Source: Lingula anatina
Taxonomy: Eukaryota > Brachiopoda > Lingulata > Lingulida > Lingulidae
Direction of reading: 5' to 3'
DNA length: 41,786 nt
Assembly (NCBI RefSeq): GCF_001039355.2
Contig: NW_019775567.1
Span: forward strand, 97,426-139,211
The position numbers and the translations under genes are program-made. Below the pieces are notes generated by a model. It saw only the letters and a program-made list of their open reading frames with translations, was not told the DNA's origin and ran no database searches. Positions 10,671 to 24,497 of this stretch are shown here, in pieces. The stretch's first letter is position 1. The number at the start of each line of letters is the position of its first letter.

Positions 10671-13600
10671 ACATGTATTTAAACCTGTTTTGAATCTGTT
10701 TAAAAAAACTGCAAAAGAACCACTGGATACTGATACAACCAGACTAAAACCACCCTTTAAAACTGGCACCAAATTTGAAGAGCTGCCCTCACATTAAAAC
10801 AGCAAAACCGTGACTACACATTCCCAATGCTCACGTCCCTACATGAAGTAATGCAATCAAATTCTACAGTGCTGCATGCTTTAACTTGTCTAATTCAAAG
10901 AAGAACAGTTTTTCAGACTTCATCAATTACAACTTCTAATGGTCCCTTAGGTAATTAATGTTCCTACAACGTGAAATCGAAAGTCTATTTTTGAATTAAA
11001 TCAAAACTTATAAGTCATTATCAAAGGAATCATTTGGCACAGTGTTCTACCCATCCTTTTGTAAGCTTATATATTCTTCTCCAGTCATTCCTCTTTTTGG
11101 ATTGACTGGGCTATTTTAAGGTAACTTTGATTAATGGGGAGCTAATTTAATCCCAAGTTCCTAAAAATAGTCCCTCTTTTATCTAGAAAATTAGTTAGTG
11201 TGTTTATATATGTGCTCCTCTTTATCACAAAAAGGCTGTTGTAAATATACAGAATCGATTGTTCGAATGATGTTAACACCTGGGGAAAGTCGTGAAAACT
11301 TTGTGGTCCATTATATTGTTCATGTTACTTTACAAAGGGGTTCCATCATAGTACGAGAACCTCTTTTCTGAACACAGCCTAAGAGAGGCACCTTCACACT
11401 GAGAGAACCCCCTTTTTAAGACAGGTGGTTAACTGGTTTAATCTTTATTAGTACATTGGGGCTTGTGAAAGAGAGTAAATTCCAATAGCTTAATTACATA
11501 ATCAGACTTGGCAATAAAACTGGTGCTATACAGAAAATTAATATTACATCCCTCGATGTGAAAAGGACCACCAAAATCACTGAGACACTAAAATGCTAAA
11601 AATATACCGTTTTCTGTCAGGTAAATAAAAAATAACTTTCATCCCATGTTCAGTTTTTTTTTTAACTTAGTGAACCTGTTCTACATGGCAAACTTCCAAA
11701 ATCTTAAGATGTATGTTAACAAGAATAATGCAAACTCAGCACTGCGGGATTAGAACTAAAGGGGATATATATATATATAAATACTCATTTCCAGATAAAA
11801 TATTTTGCCATGTAATCATGTAATAAAGCAAAAAATCACACGGCCTTGGTCTTTTTTACTTAAATAAAGATAACCCACATTTTTTAGCCTTGGTCTATAT
11901 TAAGATTAATAGCGGTGTCATTTCCCTGAGCCAGTGAGCTGTTTCTAGAGAGCTGAACACACGACTTGACATGGTGATTACATGTCTCCCTTGATGTAGG
12001 AATGAAAACGCAGGTTAATTGATTTTAATGGCAATACTTTTACAGTGAGATTCAAAGAAAGAAAAAAATGTGCCTTACAAAAAAAAAAAAAGGGAGGGGG
12101 GCAGCATACCTATGCTAATTATAAAAGCTAAATATCATCCATGAGAATGCACTTTTGTATTACTGTACATACCCCTGTTATGTATTGTCGCTGAATGATG
12201 TAATGCAATCAATTCATGTATCCTAATACTAATACCTGTATACAGACACAGATTTCAGGATGAAGCTTGTTGCAATGTTTTCCAGGTACAGCAAAATAAA
12301 TGTCCTTTATCAACACCTACAATGCACAACTATTCTCAAACATGATATGCAAAACAGTATTTTATTTGTTTAAGGTTCATTTGATGATTAAATGTTTTTT
12401 TAAAAGAACTGTGCCTGACGCCTTCTCTTTAAAGCTGCAAAAAAATGTTGTCAGAGAAAACAAAGAAAAGAATGTGAACAAAACCTTTAATGTTTTAACA
12501 ATACCAATCAATCTTTTTTCTTACTTCACAAACAACAAGACCAGTCAACTTCATGTTAACACAATGTCTTGCAATGTTATTTAACTTGCAGGCCTCATCC
12601 TAATGGAGACAAAACAGCAATTAAGTCTTGTTAACATGGCGCTACATCTATTTCAGGAACTGCCGTTCTAAATGGCTCTACATGTGACACTGATGCAAAC
12701 TGATACTAATACAATGTTGCCAGCATACCAGAGCTCCTGACGCTGGCAATGAATGGTGACATCTCTCTAATCGTAGTTATGATACACAGGAGACTTTCCA
12801 GCAACTCCCAGATGAGACTTGTCTAGGACTTAACATAAAAGTTGAAGTGGCAAGCATAATACAGAACCAGGAAGAAAATAATGTTACATACAGTCCACCC
12901 TTTTAACAATATAATACAGTGAAATGTAGAACAATTCCTGAAAACAGGAAATGCTGCAGAGTATCTGCAAATTATGCTGAAATCTTGACTCTTGGGGTAC
13001 CCAAGGCATGCATCTTGGGGTACCCAAGGTACCAAGGTTCCCAAAAATTAAAAAGCAGATATAAAAAGAATTTGGGCAGCAATGCTTAAAAATATACAGA
13101 CTAAAAGAAAACATAAATATTCTGTATAGCATACTGTTACACGACAAACAAACTCAACCGACAATTTTATGTGTCCATTTTTCACTTTCATTTGAACACT
13201 ATCTCAATACATATAAAAAAAAGTAGAGTAGGTAATAATAAGGTCTACATGACCTGTCATTTCAGAGTGAACTTGGTGAGTATCATTAGCAGGTTTACAA
13301 CTTCTAATTAGCTCATAAAAAGCTGGAGTCTTCAGATTCAAGGGTTATTAGTTGACAAGTTGTTTTGACACTGATTCTCATATACTGACTAGAAATCAAT
13401 ACTGGAACAGTGTATGTATATGGCAGCTACCCGTACTTCAAATTCTCTTGCTTGTTTTTAAGCTATAGCCACTTTAAAATTGACAAATAGATATGGTATT
13501 GGAAAGGCATAAAGATATGATTTCTCAAAGTTAATAACAGAAATGTTAGTGTTAATTTTCTGTTTTAGATAATTTATCCATTAGCTAAATATTTCAACAT

Positions 13601-16600
13601 AGGACTTGTTTTCATTCGAATTACAGTGGAAATAGTTTTTTTTTTAGGTTTTCAAAGTTAATGTGGCATTTATTCTGCATTATTAAGTCATATGTCATCA
13701 CACCTTTAAACTGTACATAACTCCATGTCCAGCATCAAGTCCATAGGATGGGTTTTATGAGGAAACAGATCTACCCGTTAACCTGTTGTTCCCTTCATTT
13801 GTATGACAATCCCAGTTACGACACTGTGCATTGTTTTACAATGGATTGAAATGTCTCGTTTGTCAGTGAGGTATCTTGATGAGGTTGTTAAAACAGTGTT
13901 TAGGGATTGTTTAATGGCTTTTTTATTGCTGTTTATACAGATGTCCTAAATTACAAAATAGATGATCAACTATTTAGAGTTTGAGACTGAACTATAGAGA
14001 GCAGTCTTTGTTGTTGTTTTTTTTTGGTTTATTTATGTGGCCAACTTACCTGGTGCAATGCTGGTGTCTTTAAATTTTGAAATCAATTCATTTTTAACAA
14101 GCTACACATTTTCAAAAAGTTAATAAATAAATGAATAAATAAATAAACATTATACATGACAGTGCACATTTGACTCATTTACTGCGTCACACAGAAATCA
14201 GTAATAAACAACATATGCCAAATTGGTCATTACAGAGAAAAACACTGTCATTCGATCACGTTATCACAACTTGAATCAGTGTTAATCACGTTGCTTAACT
14301 TCATTAACTCTGTGACAGCTAACAAGAGGAAAACACTGACAACATATGACACATCTTTCCATCTTTTACTTGTCCCAAATAACAAAATAAACCACATCAA
14401 ACTTTCATCAGATTAATGAACAAGCAGGGAGTTGATTAACCCCTTATTTATCTATCATTTTCTCAATTAATAACAATTAAGACACAGCTATTGGTTTTTT
14501 GACACCACTAAATTGGATAAGGCCAAATCAAAGGAGTGACACACGAGAGCTGAGGTTAGAGATTTGACTGCCAGGAACTTCATTATATGATCAAAGAACA
14601 CAATTTCAAGGAGAAACAAAATGAGTCACAATCTAATTGGGCCAGTTCCAATTAATTTGTTCTTGCATAAAAATTGAAATTAATGTCAGTTCCGTTTGAT
14701 GAGAATCCCGAGTAAGGTGAAGTAAGGTGAGTGTCTGGGTGAGTATCCTGTGAACTAGGGTATTGGCTTTTGAAATTTGAGTCCTCCCTTAATTATGCGA
14801 TGCCTAAATTTTATCAATCTGTGCTGTCAATTTAGCAGATTTAGTATCAGAATAAAGTGGCATTGTTTCAGTAATAAAATATTATTAGCATACCTCGATC
14901 AAAATACAGCAAACATTAAAACAACAATTATACTCCAGAGAGAGGACACTGTCAGCATCATATCCCTTTGTTCTGTCTTTGCAGAGGAATTATGGGGTGT
15001 CACAAGTAAAAACATAAAATAAACATCAGCACACTGTATTGCTCTCTCCTTGTTAGTCATCCAGAAAATCCTGTAACAATAAAACAGATCATAAAACAAG
15101 TTTTCTTTTTAAAAGCTCTCCCAACTGTTAAATTTTATCCCATCTGCAGTGAAAGCCAAACAACAAAGATGTGAACCTCCAACTTTTTTATGGATCAGTT
15201 TCCAGTGTCATTACAGGGTTTTCCAATTACTTATAATCAGAAATATTCTCAACTAAGAAGCTATTACCCTAATCACTCTGCCTGATATACCTAACTGGGC
15301 TGGTCCACTTTGAGAGACTGACAACTAAGCCTGACAATAACTGGAAAGAGTCCCCAAAATGGACCCCCCCCCCCCCCAGCCACCAATGCCAATCAATTAA
15401 TCCAATTTAACAGCAAGAATTGGACTTTTGTGGAGAAGTTGCAAACAGGAGTAAAAAGAAAAATTATTTCGAATTTCAGTTTAGAACTGCTAAAAGAGGT
15501 GGGTTCAAAATGTATCAATTAAGCATACTGCTGGTGATCACCAATTTTTGTAACTTTTGCCCAAACATTTGAAGCCCCCTGTAACAGCACGTGCTCAATC
15601 CACCGTGGCACATGTACACGGCTTCTGATGTCAGATTAACTTAATCACCTTCTCATGTAACCTGCCATTTGTGAGCTCTGAAGTATCAATAAGACCAAAT
15701 TACCTTAAGCCTCACTCTTAATCCCGCTGCGCATTTTATAAAGATTTCTTCAGCGGCCGTTGTAGAGAAAAGATACACCAATATGTCCATGGTTTTAAAA
15801 AGCTTATAGATTTAATCCATAGAGAAATACTTAAAAAGTATCTCTTTACAGGCTTTTATTGTTGAGTGAGATATCGTAAAACCTTATTACTGTTAATCTC
15901 TCTTGAACTAATGATAAATTCTGAGATCCACATTGGATTATATTTAAAAATAGGCATCAATAGAACCCCTTTTTTCTCATCAATCTCGGCTAATCCTTCA
16001 AAAATGTATCCACACTACCGTTCAATGTGAAAGACTTGTCAAACAATAATGGTATCATATTTACAGTAATATCTTCTGAACTAATGCAGAAAATGCAAAA
16101 GATTGACAACATCAGAGGACACAAATGAACCACAGTTTTATAGATTGTAAAAAAAAAAAAAAACATCAGAAAGGGTTTATATATTTATTTGCATAAAATG
16201 ACTTTTCAAATTTTAATTAAAAATAATATATTTTAAGTCTTGTTATCAAGCACATTAAGCATTAGCAATCCAATTCCAAAAAAAAAAAAAAAAAAACAGG
16301 TAAACTACTTAATTAAGTAATCACCTAAAACATATTTCCTTCAAATTCAATTTCCAATCCACCCACACAACTCCAGATTACACATTAACAAGTTAGTTAT
16401 TAGAACATCAAACAAACAAACTCTTCTCCTTCCACTGACGTTAGAGGGAAACTATTTTGAGAAAGCACAAAGTTATATTTAGCAATGTTTTGTCAAACAT
16501 ACAAATTCTTAAATTCTATTTTTATCTGTTGCACGTGCCTCTACTTCAAGTACACATTTAATAAAGTGGTCACGATTTGAGTACATTTTGAATTTTAGCA

Positions 16601-18250
16601 GAAAGGGGCTTTTAGTTCCCCTCCGTGAGATATATCTCTGCCAGAAAACTTGACCCGAGTTCGGAAATTTTTGATTGTATCCCACTTGACAGCTTTTGTC
16701 ATGAAACGAGTGCAAATCTTAAAATTCGAAACAATAAGGGTCATTTATGCTCCCTACTTTTTATGACTTTGTCATGTTGTTGGTGCACTTTTTATGACAA
16801 TCACGAAAAATAAAAAAAATGTTTGCCAAGAACATACTTTTTAAAAAACAACTTGTAAGTTAGTGCTTTTCTCATCCTATACCTACTTTACAATTCCTTG
16901 TCAAAAGATTTATGTCTTACACGAAGACAATACAAGTTATCATTCATAAAAATGTACCCATGTTCATTTTAAAATCTTCAAAAGAATTACCATCTGACAC
17001 AAGTGCCCTCTCTAGTTATATAAACTTCTTAAATGTAACTTGACATGGAATTTCTTTCTATAAACTGCTTCATAGTGCACCTTTTGGCACAGGCTCTCTA
17101 TTAATACACTCAACGTCTGTCAATGTGTCATGAAAATCATTTTCATAAATGGGAAAAAATTGTCCTCTGTCATGCACCATGATCGTTCTTATGTACCTTA
17201 GCACTGTCTACTGCACAAAATAATACAGCATTAAACTGAAAAGCATCACAATTTCTTACTTCATTTGGATAAAACTTTACCCCCCCCCCCCAAAAAAAAA
17301 AAGGTGCTTCGATTAGAAAACAGGTATACATGTATATTAAAAACTCCGTTGAATATTTTTCTTTAAAAAGTGGCCATCAGAATTATTTTTTTAGAAAATG
17401 TACATACAGATTCAGATAACTTTTCTGATATGAACCATCACACTTACAGTAAAATCATAAAAATAAACATCAAGCGACATAGTAACATAAAAAAAGCATA
17501 CAAATGTCATTTGAAAAAGGCTCTGAATCCTCTCATCTGTGATATTGATGTTCATTCAGCTGGCTACTATCTCCATACAGTGAAGATGTTTGGCTGTAAC
17601 ATGTGTCATACGTCAAATCCATTCCTCATGTCTTTGGAGCAACAGATTTTCTTGTAAAATAACAAAAGTTTAATTTGTTCAGTCAAGCATACTGATATAA
17701 GACAGTGATACAGGATTCATTGTTTAATCAAGAAATGTTCTGAACTTAATTCGGAAACCTCTAAAAGAAATTCAATGACAGATTGAAAAAATTCTGAATA
17801 TAACAAAAACAGGAGAAGATATGCAAGCAAAAGGGTACTCAATCAATTGCAATAAAAAGTTTTTTAAAAACAAGAAAATTACCAACAATAAAGTTAAATA
17901 ATGTAAGGAAAAATTTGGCATCATAAAAGGTGCCATTGTTATGGCTATAAACATGCCCAATTTGGTAAAAAAAAGTTAAAACAAGCTTAATTCCACAAGG
18001 AGTAGCTGCAAAAAAAGTCACAAACTTCTTCCAAAAACAATAGATCACTCCACAAACAGTGGCAGATTTCAGATCTACCCAGTCGACACAATGAACATCT
18101 GTAAAGAACAACAAAAGTATCGTGGTGGTAGCCTAAAGAGATTGGCCTATGCTATGACAGCCACCCTTAACGCGGTCCGCTGTTAGTTAACAATAGTGTG
18201 ACATCTCCCGCATGTTAATTAAGATGTAACGAAAACAAAGTCATTAAAGC
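10671..18250. other. No gene seen: long noncoding stretch
   Basis: Many short open frames, none with a recognisable motif or splice-bounded domain. It holds the duplicated CTTGGGGTACCCAAGG unit, A tracts near 16150 and 16280 and C runs near 15364 and 17281. The block at about 14160-14470 is of higher complexity. Confidence 0.45.
12991..13029. repeat. Duplicated palindromic unit CTTGGGGTACCCAAGG
   Basis: The 16-mer occurs exactly at 12991-13006 and 13014-13029, 23 bases apart. Each copy is close to a perfect palindrome around GGTACC, and a third partial copy (GGTACCAAGG) follows. Confidence 0.6.
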
Positions 18251-20771
18251 TAAGTGTCTGTTGACTGTCTGCCAACTGTAGGAAACAATACTTGACAAAT
18301 AACTAATATTACATAATGTATGTGCCAACGTGTGATATGTGCATGGGTATAAGTGTATGTATGTGCATGCATGCCTGCGTGCACGTGTGCATGTGTGTGA
18401 TATATCCTATGCTTGGTGATTGCATGGGCACAAGAAAAATGATTGAAAAAATGAACAAATGAATATATTATATCAACTACAAAAACAAAACAAACCACTT
18501 CTATCATATGCATGTCACACTTGCTCCCCCCCCCTCCCCTCCAGGCTTCTATCACACCCCCTAAGGCCTCAGACCATTATGTTGACATTTACTGCCATAG
18601 ACACATTAGATGAAAACATAAATGGGATTATTAAGATGCCACAACACACATAAACTAACTGACCAATTCAGTATTGTCTGGTGCAAGTGTTCTGGTACTG
18701 TTATTAATTGTTATGTATTTGATCTTAATTTGTACAATTTATATATTTGTACCATTTGTGGTGCAAGTGATGATCATGCTTGTTTATTTATCATTTCTGA
18801 CTTGAATAATGTGTGGCAACAAGTAATATAACAATACAACAATAATTAGCATATCCACCTAAAACTGGCTGCAGTGCACAATGTTGACATATGCTGAGGT
18901 CTCTGCTTGATGCAATACAATCAACCTTTTAACAGTATAAACGCATCTGGGCCAAATACATGCGTCCTGGCGGTGGGGAAAAAATATTCCCTAAGATAAA
19001 TCTAAAGCTGAGCATATGCGCATGAGTGTGCAAGTGTGTATGTGCATGCACTCGTATATGCCATTCCTAAAACAAAGCGTGTTGATAGAAATATTGTCAT
19101 TTTTTTATTAAAATAAATACAGAATTTTTCAAGAAACTACACTTTATCTTCCACAGCAACCTCATTACCTTCAACATTTTGTTTTAACTATGCTGAAAAG
19201 GAAAGTTGCCATTGTTAAAAATATCCAAATCCAACATTTGAATCATAACAACAAGTCTCCTTTCTGAAGAAAAGTCAAATGCAAACAAAGTGAAGTGCAA
19301 ATGCAATGAAGCGGAGAGAGTCATTAAATTCTACATCATCCATTTCAATCACAACATATATTTGCCCTAAGCTACACACTGGGTATTTATTACAAGATCT
19401 GGTGTCATCCGGTGCCTTGTCAAGCACTGTAACCTCCCATATACAAGTATCTTTGCCAAAACATACAGTCAACATCAAAGCATACAATATACCTGGAACA
19501 GACATGAAATCTTTGTCCACAATCAAGCAACTAGAGCATAACAAAAAGAGCACAAATAAATCATCTAGAACAAAAACTCACCCGAAATGACAGCGTCCTC
19601 TTCAACCCCTTATTGCTCTGTCCTACCACGTTTCCCATTTGGCCGTCTTGGATGTGCAAAGTTGAGCAGCGTGCCGTGACGGGGCTTATTGAATACACTA
19701 ATGACTTAATCTAATAACGAGCAAGGCTGTGAAATCTCTGTGAAAATGACACTTTCTCTCAAAGGGCCCCAAGAGTGGTTGGTTTGTCTAACCATCCACA
19801 GAGATCATACTGATATCAAACCACACAAGGATAAAAAATTAGGCTGTCACAATAATCTATGTCTGTATTGGTTTTACTCAGAATCAATCTGTGAACCATT
19901 AAATGTCATATGGAGCGTCACAGTCAGCATCCGAGTGTCACAGTCCAAGTGTCGCACATGTGCTTTGTGACAGCGGCAACTGTTGGTGCAAGGGTTTTAT
20001 GACATGGGTAAGGGAAAAGGACAGGCAAATTCTCTTCAAACCCAATTGGTATGCACAATGGAACATGCAGCATGTGGCTCGTGACTAAATTGTTAATTGC
20101 TAGGACAGTGTCTTCTGTACGTGCATGCATGCCAGTGCTGCGTGACAGCCTCTCTGTCTCGTTCCCTCTATTTCTTCCTTTCTCTGTTTAGCACCCTTTT
20201 TAAAGGAGTTATTTGTTAAACCATAATTAATCAGTCTGATATATATCTCTAAGCTAAATTTACCAGTTTTTTCATCATCCACACTCCTTCCACCTTTTCT
20301 ACTTCACCTGGCCCTTGCTCTGTATATCCAAAACCACCTGCCAGATATACACACACACCTTAATCAGTGAAACTTAATGGGTTATAGTTAGGCCCTACAC
20401 CTGTATTGAAATGACTGCATGCCCTTCCTAGATTGTATACAGAAGTTGTTTTAACACACACCACCTAATCTTGCTCAATCAAAATTTGTTATGATACTTC
20501 AATATTGATCTGGATTCTGATACCACAACACTCCACTTATTAATACAAAGCTTTTTATTCACCTGCTGGCCAGTTGGCTTGATCTGTTCCGTGTAATTTA
20601 AACACAGTGAAAGAAAAACCTCTAAGAGCCCTCAGGAACAGACAGGCCATGGACAGCGTGGGTCTTTGGATAACCAATGCCAGAAATATTAATAATAAAC
20701 AATAATCAGGAAAGAAATGAAACAACAGAAAAACAGACAGGTGTATGTGAGACAGTAGCATTGACTGGTAA

Positions 20772-20985
20772 ATGGAGGGAGGGAGGAAAGGAGAAATAAA
20801 GGGAGAAAAGTGGTTGGACGGAAAGAGAAGAGAGGAAGAAAGGGAGGAAGAAATGGAAGGACAGATGAAGAGAGGAAAGAATGGATCAATGGACAGATAT
20901 GAAGGATGGAGGGAAGGAACAAAAAGGACAAAATCAAGGTACAGGATAGATGGAGTAAAGGAGAAAAGGGATGGATGAATGAATT
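20772..20985. repeat. Purine-rich degenerate GGA/GAA tract
   Basis: About 210 bases almost all A or G on the plus strand, with GGAGGGAGG- and GATGGATGAATG-type units. It creates open frames on both strands that are low-complexity (K/E/R/G-rich or S/P/L-rich) and not genes. Confidence 0.85.
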
Positions 20986-21776
20986 ATACTTAGAGGTTTG
21001 ACTGCCTGAAAGAATTTTTTTAGAGGACAGAGACACTGAAAAAAATACATAATTCCTTGCCAAAAGTGAATAAATATTATATCAACTCAAACTTACTCCT
21101 GCAGCATTTCTAATACTAACACAAATCAAACAAAAGCTCATCACATTACCAAAAAATGATTTCAACATTTATCTAAAAGATTTCCTGAAACATGTGTAGT
21201 TGGGAAATATTGATCACACTCCATGTTTTACCAGTCCCTGTGTAAAATATACAGAAATAAACAAGTGAATAACCCATTCAAAGCCTGATAACAGTATCAC
21301 ATGCACTTTCCCATAACAAGCTTCATCTGAATAAATAACATACACACACAGAGATCCAAATCTTATACGCTTTCAGTCAAAGTGTATGACTTCTTCCAAT
21401 AACAATTACACACAAATAAAAATCAATCATTATTCAAAAAAGTTAATGTATCAAAAAGAAGGGTTTTGTTTTGCCAGCAGGTGGAAGTCTGCTCACAGAG
21501 CTCTTTGTCTAGAACACTATAATTAGAGGAAAAAGACAATTTTTCTAAAGAGAAAAATCCGTTCCCGGGAGTAATCATGGATAATGTTTCTGCTGTCTCA
21601 GGGTTAAGAATTGAGTAATAAACTTTTCTTCAATCAACAGCTAAAATTGAAATTGTTTACCTCAAATATTCTTTTCACATAATATAGCTCATGAAGTGAT
21701 TCTGTCTTAGGGCTATATTCATTTCTTCTTTAAAATAATCTTACTTCTTACCCAAAGAAGTAAACACTTAAAAGCT

Positions 21777-21807
<31 letters not shown>

Positions 21808-21811
21808 CCCC
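21777..21811. repeat. C run with (CA)n
   Basis: A run of C is followed by (CA)n and a second C run. Confidence 0.95.
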
Positions 21812-22612
21812 CAAGGATATTTAATTTCATCTGTAATATAGGTGTAACACAGTGAGCACAATCAGAAACACAGAGAGCTTGTAAAGTCACTGAAACAATC
21901 AAGTATCTGCTTCCTGGAGTTAAATGAATAAGGCATTTGTTACAACTGACAGAACATGGCCTTATTAATAAACCAGTGTCCCTCAGGGGCAGGTAAGGCA
22001 TGAAGTCATATGCTGGTGAACAATATTCTATGAAAAAATGGTTTAATTTATGTAATTTGGCATTTGAGGTTTACTCAGCAGAAAACTTAGCATTTAAGTG
22101 AAAGAGGAAATATCGAAGCAAGAAAATGTACTATACTGGCAAAAGTAAAATAGGAACATGGGGAAATCTTAGTGTTATTTATAATTTATGCAAATGGCGG
22201 GAAATTTGAAAGGTCAATATGAAGCATTTAATAATGTTTTTTCTGTCATTACAAAAAGTTTATCTTAAAAGACATTGTAAAGCTATTTTTTTCTTTATTT
22301 AAAGAAATAATTATTCAGAAGCTCATCTCAAAGGGTAATTGCTCAGTAAAGTTTACCAGTAAAATAATTTTTTCTTCATAATTTCAAACATTCTATCAAT
22401 ATCATGTACAATAGTCTTAAAAGAGGCAATTCAAACATTTAAAGAGATAACAACCATTCGTAAGATATCCATATTTCACAATAAATACATCGCAAATAAC
22501 TCATAGAAATAGAATAAATTCTATTTAACCCCCAAAACGGTGGTTAATACAATTATTTTGGTATTTGCACTTGCCATCACATCACATATGACCTCCATAA
22601 ATGGCTACACGC

Positions 22613-22640
22613 TGTAATAATCTCTTAAGAGATTATTACA
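22613..22640. repeat. 28-bp perfect palindrome
   Basis: The half-site TGTAATAATCTCTT is followed directly by its exact complement, without a loop. Confidence 0.9.
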
Positions 22641-23589
22641 AAAATCCAAACTTTTTAGAAAAAAAACAGGACTAATTTTGAATGCGGGAATGAATTCATT
22701 TACCATTGGTAAGTATGGAAAAATTGTTCTTTAGCCCAGGAAAATTCATTTTTGGCCAAAATGAACAGTTGTTTTCCCTTTAATATCAGAGCTCCTGTTC
22801 TTCTCACTAAGTTACAAGATACTTTGTTCAAACTATCATCTTACCTTGAAGCACAGATGGGCATAAAACTAAGCCTTACTTAATGACATCGTACATATAA
22901 TAAAAACTGGATTATCTTGTAGCATAGTATGTCCTCTGGAAGCTTGTACTTAAACATTACCTTTTTATGGAAATTTTGCATTATTCTGGCTGAATAAAAG
23001 AAGCGGGAGTTTTATTGATTGTAATCCACTTGAAGTTAAGTGTACAAGGCAATAACATTAATGCCTTACTAGCAATATTAAGTTATTAAGTTATTTCTTT
23101 TCATTAATAACTGCTTTGCTAAGTTTTTAAAATTTGAAGAAACTTAAATGGACATCTTATTTGATTTATAGAGAGAACTACTATTTGGAAACCTAGCATT
23201 ATTCAGAGATTAATTAATTTAATTCTTAATTTTTGTTACAACAGACATAACTTCAACACAATAAGTTGGAAGACTTTGAAGTTCTCTTTCAAAACATTCC
23301 TTCTTTTTTAATCATTGTTTAAATCTTTTAAGGCTTAAAGAAAAAACTGTGAAAAAAACTGTGAAGCAATCATCTTTATTCTAGTGTTAAGACTTGTCTT
23401 GAAAATAGAAAATCTGTTATGAAATATATCACCAATTTGATTCAACATAAATTTCAATTTCAGACCCATATCTATCCATTATACAGGCCACAACCATCAC
23501 AAGGTGTGCCCTTATGTGGATATCATAAATATTCACCATTGTGTTAGTTGTGCTTTGGGATGTGCTGGGTGTGACAACGTCTTTTTGCT

Positions 23590-23740
23590 AGCCTACATGC
23601 AGAGGGAAGCTTGATCAAACTGCCCATTTGAACCAAAATTTGACATGGGTTAATCAGTTTTTAAGCATATGTAAGTTTCATAGTAAAAAGATCCACTTTC
23701 TCATCCCTCCCCTCCTTTTTGAATTTGCTGTAAAGGCCTG
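23590..23740. mobile_element. Diverged G-run MITE, copy D
   Basis: An older copy is suggested by the ordered blocks AAAATTTGAC, GTTTCATAGTAAAAAGATCC and CACTTTCTCATCC. It ends with a C-rich stretch, GAATTTGCTGTAAAGGCCTG. The order and spacing match copies A-C, but the G and C runs are eroded. Confidence 0.5.
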
Positions 23741-24446
23741 GTATGAATAAGAAATACACAGATAAAAGGTCACTCTACCCTGGCATTAAAGAGCTTGTTT
23801 TTTTTCCACCGTCTACTAAATTTTACAGTTTCCAAGGTCAATATCACATAGATCTTGCAAAAAAAAGTTACAAGCTTTGACAAAAAGACCCAGTCACTAA
23901 AAAAAAAATGTCAGTTCATACCTGCAATAATTATCGGGATGACTGATTATATTGATCGGGGCACCTGCTCGTTAAGTGAACAAAGATGAAGCCATTACCA
24001 TTAACTGACTCTAATGCTAATTTAAACAAAAACAGTACCACCTAACTGCAGATCAGGCACGTTAATGTTTCCAGGCTACTTGAAATATCGCTTTCATTAT
24101 GTGAAATGGCGTAATAATTCACGGTTGATGACAAAGTCCCAAGCATGACTGATGGAAATTGTATCTTTTATGGTTAGCCTTCTGGTAATGGCTCCCTTCT
24201 AGCATCTGAGTTTCTATAACTAATTGTCTCCCTGCTTTTAAGCACTACACTCAATACATTTGCCTTATGTCTCAATCATTTATTCTTTTCTTCTTTCAGA
24301 AATACAAAATCATAAGCAATTTAATTCTGTTTCATCATTCTTAATTCATGTGGTACATTAAATTTTATGCTACATTGGTTACCAATCCAGCAAAGAATTT
24401 TATTTTATAAATGTAAGAAAATGGAATGCATTATACAAGAAATCAA

Positions 24447-24487
<41 letters not shown>

Positions 24488-24497
24488 TATTATTATG
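24447..24497. repeat. (ATT)n microsatellite
   Basis: About 16 units with one slip. Confidence 0.95.

Noticed and set aside
13765-13775. Minus-strand V-N-G start that might continue PDZ1
   Set aside because: A stop codon follows immediately after the glycine.
17370-17657. 95-codon plus-strand frame with a few Cys and His
   Set aside because: The spacing fits no zinc finger I know, and there are no clear splice sites or context.
20689-21063. 124-codon minus-strand frame rich in Ser, Leu and Pro
   Set aside because: It is the complement of the purine-rich low-complexity tract; no domain or hydrophobic pattern supports a gene.
23994-24012. Second minus-strand V-N-G candidate for PDZ1
   Set aside because: The following residues do not resemble the PDZ helix, and no acceptor sits at the right phase.
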